Assembly (NCBI GenBank): GCA_041485905.1
Contig: JBGPKK010000093.1
Span: forward strand, 1 to 18,285
Length of the DNA stretch: 18,285 nucleotides
From: JAHFUI01 sp041485905
Lineage (GTDB): Bacteria > Acidobacteriota > Vicinamibacteria > Vicinamibacterales > CAVVIG01
Reading direction: 5' to 3'
The notes beneath the pieces were generated by a model that saw only the letters and a program-made list of their open reading frames with translations, had not been told where the DNA came from and did no database searches. This document shows positions 15,260-18,285 of the stretch, piece after piece. The first letter of the stretch is position 1. Each line of letters opens with the position of its first letter. The translations under genes were made by a program, and so were the position numbers.

Positions 15260-15321
15260 TGGCGCCTGTGGCGGGAATCGAACCCACACGCCCCTTGCGG
15301 GACCCAGGATCCTAAGACCTG
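15260..15321 (-). other. Detached 3' half of tRNA-Leu (anticodon UAG), probable att site
   Basis: Read on the minus strand, it begins with the anticodon arm (CAGGT-CTTAGGA-TCCTG, anticodon TAG), then a long class II variable arm (GTCCC-GCAA-GGGGC), a T-arm (GTGGG-TTCGATT-CCCGC), the 3' acceptor strand CACAGGC, discriminator G and an encoded CCA. The D-arm and 5' acceptor strand are absent: upstream sequence (15322 onward) is unrelated, apart from an AGACCT/AGGTCT inverted repeat at the junction. A tRNA truncated at the anticodon is the usual footprint of tyrosine-recombinase integration into a tRNA 3' end. Confidence 0.75.
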
Positions 15322-15388
15322 TAGGTCTCTTCCTTTGTGTCCTTGGTGTCCGTTGTATTTATTCATCGGTCGGATCCGAACCCGTCCA

Positions 15389-15888
15389 TCACTTCATTTC
15401 CGCGATGGCGCCGTCGAGCCCCAGGTCGAGGTGCAACTGCGCCCAGTGAAACTCCGCTTGCAGCATTTTCGCGATGTCGTCACGGGTCTTTTTCTGGACG
15501 ATCATCTCGTGCACGCGCGTACGCAATGCCAGCGTCGCGTCGCGGAACTTGCGCATCTCCTGCTTCGTCGTCACATTGCCATGGCCGGGGACGACGGCAT
15601 CGAAATCCAGCTGCAGCGCTGAATCCAGTGTCTTCGTCCAGCCCTTAGCGCTGCCGCCGCCGGAATAATCAATCAATTCCGGGACGTCGGTGCCGAACGT
15701 GAACATATCTCCCGCCGCGAGCGCCCGATCCGCCGGAAACAAGACGACGACGTCGCCGTTGGTGTGCGCGCGTCCGAAGTGATAGAGCTCGACATTCTTG
15801 CCGCCCAGATAAATGTGCGCGTGATGCTCGAACACCATCGTCGGCAGCCCCGGCTGCATGCCGTCCACCATGTTCTCGCGCGCCTCTT
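15389..15888. repeat. Direct repeat partner of 13779-14277
   Basis: About 500 bp, same orientation, roughly 95% identical by eye, covering the last 58% of the MBL gene through its stop codon. Both ends of the homology are abrupt. The 1.1 kb between the copies holds the orphan C-terminal fragment, the DUF4160/DUF2442 pair and the tRNA half. Confidence 0.8.
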
Positions 15889-16249
15889 CTGACGCCACGA
15901 CCTGCGCGCTCATTTGCTGCATCTTCGCGTTCCCGCCGCTGTGGTCCGCGTGGTGATGCGTGTTGACGACGTACTTGATCGGCTGGCTGGTCACCTTCTT
16001 CAACTCCGCCATGATGGCGTCGTGATCGATCTCGAACTTGTCGTCAACCAGGACGACACCGTCGTTGGTGATCAGCGCCGTCGAATTGCCCGGCACGAAG
16101 TCGTTGTGAATCACGTACAGATCGTCCTTGATCTTGACGAGGCTCTGTTTCGCGGCCTGCTGGCCGAACCCCTGGCTGTAGGAGTACGCCACCCAGAGGG
16201 CGCCGCACGCCAGTGCGAGAGCGACAAGACGTGGAATGGAGCGCTTCAT
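15389..16249 (-). CDS. Exported MBL-fold metallo-hydrolase
   Basis: A 286-residue protein. Residues 1-35 contain a basic n-region and a hydrophobic segment, so it is exported or membrane-anchored. The metallo-beta-lactamase fold shows HHHADH (H98-x-H100-x-D102-H103), a third ligand His162 in GRAHTNGD, bridging Asp181 in AAGDMF, and His223 in PGHG; all dinuclear zinc ligands are present. The layout resembles class B-type lactamase-fold proteins of broad or unknown substrate, and no resistance function should be assumed. ATG 16249 is chosen over the longer ATG 16270 because it forms an ATGA overlap with the upstream gene's stop and has GGGAG 7 nt before it. It is the second gene of a coupled operon. 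A truncated copy lies 1.6 kb away. Confidence 0.9.
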   Translation of the reverse strand: MKRSIPRLVALALACGALWVAYSYSQGFGQQAAKQSLVKIKDDLYVIHNDFVPGNSTALITNDGVVLVDDKFEIDHDAIMAELKKVTSQPIKYVVNTHHHADHSGGNAKMQQMSAQVVASEEARENMVDGMQPGLPTMVFEHHAHIYLGGKNVELYHFGRAHTNGDVVVLFPADRALAAGDMFTFGTDVPELIDYSGGGSAKGWTKTLDSALQLDFDAVVPGHGNVTTKQEMRKFRDATLALRTRVHEMIVQKKTRDDIAKMLQAEFHWAQLHLDLGLDGAIAEMK

Positions 16250-17265
16250 CGGCCTGCTCCCGGCGTCCACCCGTTGTTCGCTCCATATGGCAGCGTCACG
16301 AATGGAAACACCTCGACCTCGTGGATTCTGCCGCCGCGGATCCCGAAGGTTTCCATCGTCGTCATGTTGATCAGCATGCCAATGCCCGTCTGCTTCACTT
16401 CCGGAAAGCCGACGTAACCTTCGTGCCGCCGGCTGCCGTCTTCAATAAAGAGCGGGAAGGCGGCGGCAAGCCCTTTCTGCTCGTCGAGGATCAGCACGCG
16501 TCGGGGCCGGAGCTTCGTCATGAAGCTGAACGCCTTGGTGTCGACCTGCTCGGCGCAGGTCATCGTGCTCATCTTCGCGAAGACGCGGCCCATCACCGTG
16601 TCGGTCGACGGGATGTTGGGACCGGGCGCGGCGCGTCCAGGTGTTTTGTTGTTGACGGTCTGATACCCGAGCTCGTGGCGCACGCAGTCGTCGGCGAACG
16701 CGCCGATCTTTCCGCTGTCTCCCTCGAGCGCGTCGAAATACGAATGTGCGGCGCGGAGCAGGCCCTCGCGGGACGTGCGCTCGGCGGCAGGCACGTCGTT
16801 CACCAGTTGCGGCCGCGGCGTCTTTAGCAGCTCCATCGCCTGAGGCGCCACATTACGATCGAGGAGCTGCTCGATTTCCAGGATCCGGGCGCGTTCCACT
16901 TTCAACCGGATCGCCACCAATGCGGGCCGTCCCTCGACATTCAGAACGGTCTGCAGGCCGACTTGTCCGGCGATCGGGTCGGCGACATAGAGCTTGAAGG
17001 TCGTCGGCTCGACCTTGGCCCGCCAGAGGATCCCTTCGCCGACGTCGACGACAGCGGTGTTCTCCGTCATGCGGACGTCCCGCTCGAGCGGCAGACCCGA
17101 GCGATCGTGCTTCATCATCGCGTCAAGGTATCGATCCATGATGCCGGTGAGGCACGCACGGTCGCAGGGTTTCACCACCGACGGGTCCCACGCGGGTTCC
17201 TGTGCGGTCGCGTTGAGGGCCACCACGCCGACCAGCAGAACCGCCGAAAGCAATCTGGACCTCAT
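16246..17265 (-). CDS. Secreted hypothetical protein (NTF2-like/DUF8021-type), 339 residues
   Basis: A Sec signal peptide covers residues 1-22 (ALNATAQ). The start is fixed by a strong GGAGG / GAGG ribosome region. A CxxxC pair follows (KPCDRACLTGIMDRYLDAMM). An early helix and a strand segment (ENTAVVDVGEGILWRAKVEP) precede a middle region (REGLLRAAHSYFDALEGDSG, DDCVRHELGYQTVNN, MTCAEQVDTKAF) that looks like a second NTF2-like unit. The end (MLINMTTMETFGIRGGRIHE) is typical of DUF8021-type proteins. This assignment is from pattern memory and only moderately sure. It is the first gene of a two-gene operon with the MBL hydrolase (4-nt ATGA overlap), so the pair may act on the same extracytoplasmic substrate. 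Confidence 0.75.
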   Translation of the reverse strand: MRSRLLSAVLLVGVVALNATAQEPAWDPSVVKPCDRACLTGIMDRYLDAMMKHDRSGLPLERDVRMTENTAVVDVGEGILWRAKVEPTTFKLYVADPIAGQVGLQTVLNVEGRPALVAIRLKVERARILEIEQLLDRNVAPQAMELLKTPRPQLVNDVPAAERTSREGLLRAAHSYFDALEGDSGKIGAFADDCVRHELGYQTVNNKTPGRAAPGPNIPSTDTVMGRVFAKMSTMTCAEQVDTKAFSFMTKLRPRRVLILDEQKGLAAAFPLFIEDGSRRHEGYVGFPEVKQTGIGMLINMTTMETFGIRGGRIHEVEVFPFVTLPYGANNGWTPGAGR

Positions 17266-17302
17266 AAGCCTCTTCTCCTCCGGGTATCTTTGGAACCTGC
17301 AG

Positions 17303-17331
17303 ATTATAAGACGATACGGCAGGGGTGCTTC
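17303..17331 (-). promoter_or_regulatory. Promoter for the DUF8021-type/MBL operon
   Basis: On the minus strand there is a perfect TATAAT (17303-17308) about 38 nt before the start codon. The -35 at 17-nt spacing (GAAGCA, 17326-17331) is poor, so the promoter may need an activator or be weak. Confidence 0.45.
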
Positions 17332-17418
17332 ATCGACACGGCTTGTGAGCGGACGGACGGTACGGTGTGCAGATCGGTACAGCTGAGCTGGGACTCAACC
17401 GTCTATGCTGCCGGTCAT

Positions 17419-17685
17419 ATGTGTTGTGCTTACTGCGGGCAGCAAGCCACGATGAAAATCGTGTCGAGCCCTCAACAGGTCTGCTTCGAGCATGCGTTGG
17501 AGTTCTGGACCGGACTCCTGGTTTACGCCCAGGGACCGCTCAGACCCTGCGTCAAGCATGAGCGGTTGTGCAGCTGCCGGTCGTGCGAAGAATTGAGTGC
17601 CGCCCACCTGCGAGCCGTCGCCATTGCGGCAGCCGGTCCGTCGCCACGAGACCACGAGCGTTTTCCGATTCGCCTCGCGTCGTAA
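17419..17685 (+). CDS. Small two-zinc-knuckle hypothetical protein, 88 residues
   Basis: From ATG 17419 the product starts MCCAYCGQQATMKIVSSPQQ. It holds two zinc-ligand sets: C3-x2-C6 with C22-x2-H25, and C44-x2-H47 with C51/C53-x2-C56 (CSCRSC). The C-terminal part is helical and ends with a DHERFPIRL segment. No signal peptide, so it is cytoplasmic. Two compact zinc sites in so short a protein suggest nucleic-acid or protein binding; that is inference and the family is not one I can name. No strong ribosome site is visible and the frame is open upstream, but the upstream part is antisense to the DUF8021-type gene. Confidence 0.6.
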   Translation: MCCAYCGQQATMKIVSSPQQVCFEHALEFWTGLLVYAQGPLRPCVKHERLCSCRSCEELSAAHLRAVAIAAAGPSPRDHERFPIRLAS

Positions 17686-17852
17686 CGCCGATTTCACGGG
17701 AATCTCCACTCGAAGCCCATCGCGGTATTTCTTCCACGTGGCCTCCTCGTGAGTGCCGACGCTGATCTTGGTGCCGGGAATCCGGCACGCGGGTCGCACA
17801 TTCCTTGATTTCTTGCTGGCACTCTTGATGCAGCCGAATCCTGCATCGTGAC
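17686..17852. other. Intergenic stretch, no gene supported
   Basis: No ribosome site or recognised protein on the plus strand. A minus-strand frame reads GTKISVGTHEEATWKKYRDG, which has some protein-like character, but it has no plausible ribosome site and runs into the antisense of the zinc-knuckle gene. Confidence 0.3.
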
Positions 17853-18209
17853 TTGCGTGCGAACCAAGCATCGGCTGCGGGGTTTCTCGTCACCGTCCTG
17901 CTGATGACGACGGGTGCTTCGCTGCTCGCGGCCGAGGCCGCCCACAACGTCTGCCTCGCGAGACAGCACGACTGCGGGAAGACCCCTCGGCTGCTGCAGT
18001 GCTGCTGCGGAGACAACGGCGACGTCTCGAATCAGCCTGGCCTCACACAGGCCAGGGTCGATGTCGTCGCCGACCAGACTGCGGTCTCGGTTCTCCCCTA
18101 CAGGGTAGGGACACCGCAGTCTGGTGCACGTTCTTGGCACGCTGACACCTCACCACCGCACGGGCGCTCGCCCGGCGTACCCATCCTGCTCGCCGACCTC
18201 CGACTTTAA
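17853..18209 (+). CDS. Small exported Cys-rich hypothetical protein, 118 residues
   Basis: The likely start is TTG 17853, because an in-frame TGA lies at 17826-17828 and no ATG or GTG precedes the signal segment (GFLVTVLLMTTGASLLAAEA). ATG 17904 would cut into the signal segment. After the signal come Cys pairs typical of small exported Cys-rich proteins (HNVCLARQHDCGK and LQCCCGDNGDVS), a low-complexity middle, then SPPHGRSPGVPILLADLRL at the very end. I recall short proteins of this shape (signal, CCCG motif, LFADLRL-like end) from Acidobacteriota, often near metal-efflux genes, but no such neighbour is in view. Function unknown; metal binding by the CCC cluster is a possibility. Confidence 0.6.
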   Translation: MRANQASAAGFLVTVLLMTTGASLLAAEAAHNVCLARQHDCGKTPRLLQCCCGDNGDVSNQPGLTQARVDVVADQTAVSVLPYRVGTPQSGARSWHADTSPPHGRSPGVPILLADLRL

Positions 18210-18285
18210 GTCTCAATTCCGGACTGAAGCTCCGTACGTGGTCAAGTTCTGTCTTGACTGCGACGGCTCGTGGCCAGCCTCCTAA

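Noticed and set aside
15067..15449. Plus-strand frames containing GGNRTHTP and GIEPTRPLRDPGS
   Set aside because: These are the well-known spurious translations of the antisense strand of a tRNA; here they come from the tRNA-Leu half at 15260-15321.
17395..17871. 158-residue minus-strand frame
   Set aside because: Part of it (GTKISVGTHEEATWKKYRDG) looks protein-like, but the rest is antisense to the zinc-knuckle gene and no ribosome site is visible.
1..18285. CRISPR array, rRNA, intact insertion sequence, complete tRNA
   Set aside because: I saw no regularly spaced repeats, no rRNA-like blocks, no transposase with terminal repeats, and only half a tRNA.

Overview
The window is GC-rich, double-stranded bacterial chromosome. 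It most resembles Acidobacteriota, probably Vicinamibacteria. The reasons are a TonB-dependent receptor with an N-terminal carboxypeptidase-regulatory-like domain, secreted CRTAC1-type FG-GAP/ASPIC-UnbV propeller proteins paired with exported TPR proteins, and several small exported NTF2-like or Cys-rich proteins. This placement is inference from gene content; no marker gene is present.

Left third (1-7615). A TonB-dependent receptor reads leftwards off the window edge (825 to 1). Diverging from it is a four-gene, same-strand cluster: CRTAC1-like A (997-2742), TPR protein A (about 2711-4780), TPR protein B (4878-5921) and CRTAC1-like B (5918-7615). The two CRTAC1 proteins are clear paralogues and the two TPR proteins appear to be paralogues, so the cluster is a duplicated pair in permuted order (propeller-TPR / TPR-propeller). 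TPR-B and CRTAC1-B overlap by ATGA. All four products have export signals, so a cell-envelope or periplasmic assembly working with the receptor is the natural hypothesis. Its substrate is unknown.

Middle (7616-13690). This is accessory and partly decayed DNA. It holds a glutaminase-type (DUF4965/DUF1793) C-terminal relic, a DUF4440/NTF2-like gene with an internal deletion, an unknown 247-residue protein, a gene-poor stretch, a translationally coupled pair of unknown lipoproteins, and a tyrosine-recombinase relic broken across frames. A visibly less GC-rich patch follows, with an Mrr-like PD-(D/E)XK nuclease-family gene and an unknown upstream ORF. The stretch ends in a C-terminal stump of a second TonB-dependent receptor and a strong hairpin.

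Right part (13691-18285). A roughly 500-bp direct repeat is formed by an intact MBL-fold hydrolase gene (15389-16249, minus) and a frameshifted copy of its 3' part (13779-14277). Between the copies lie a frameshifted DUF4160 gene, a DUF2442 gene and a detached 3' half of a tRNA-Leu (anticodon UAG), which is a likely integration (att) scar. The intact hydrolase is the second gene of a two-gene minus-strand operon behind a secreted 339-residue protein; the two overlap by ATGA. At the right edge are a two-zinc-knuckle small protein and a small exported Cys-rich protein.

The two most interesting signals are the permuted CRTAC1/TPR cassette next to a TonB receptor, and the combination of integrase relic, tRNA half, duplicated gene tail and several truncated genes, which marks a genomic-island scar.
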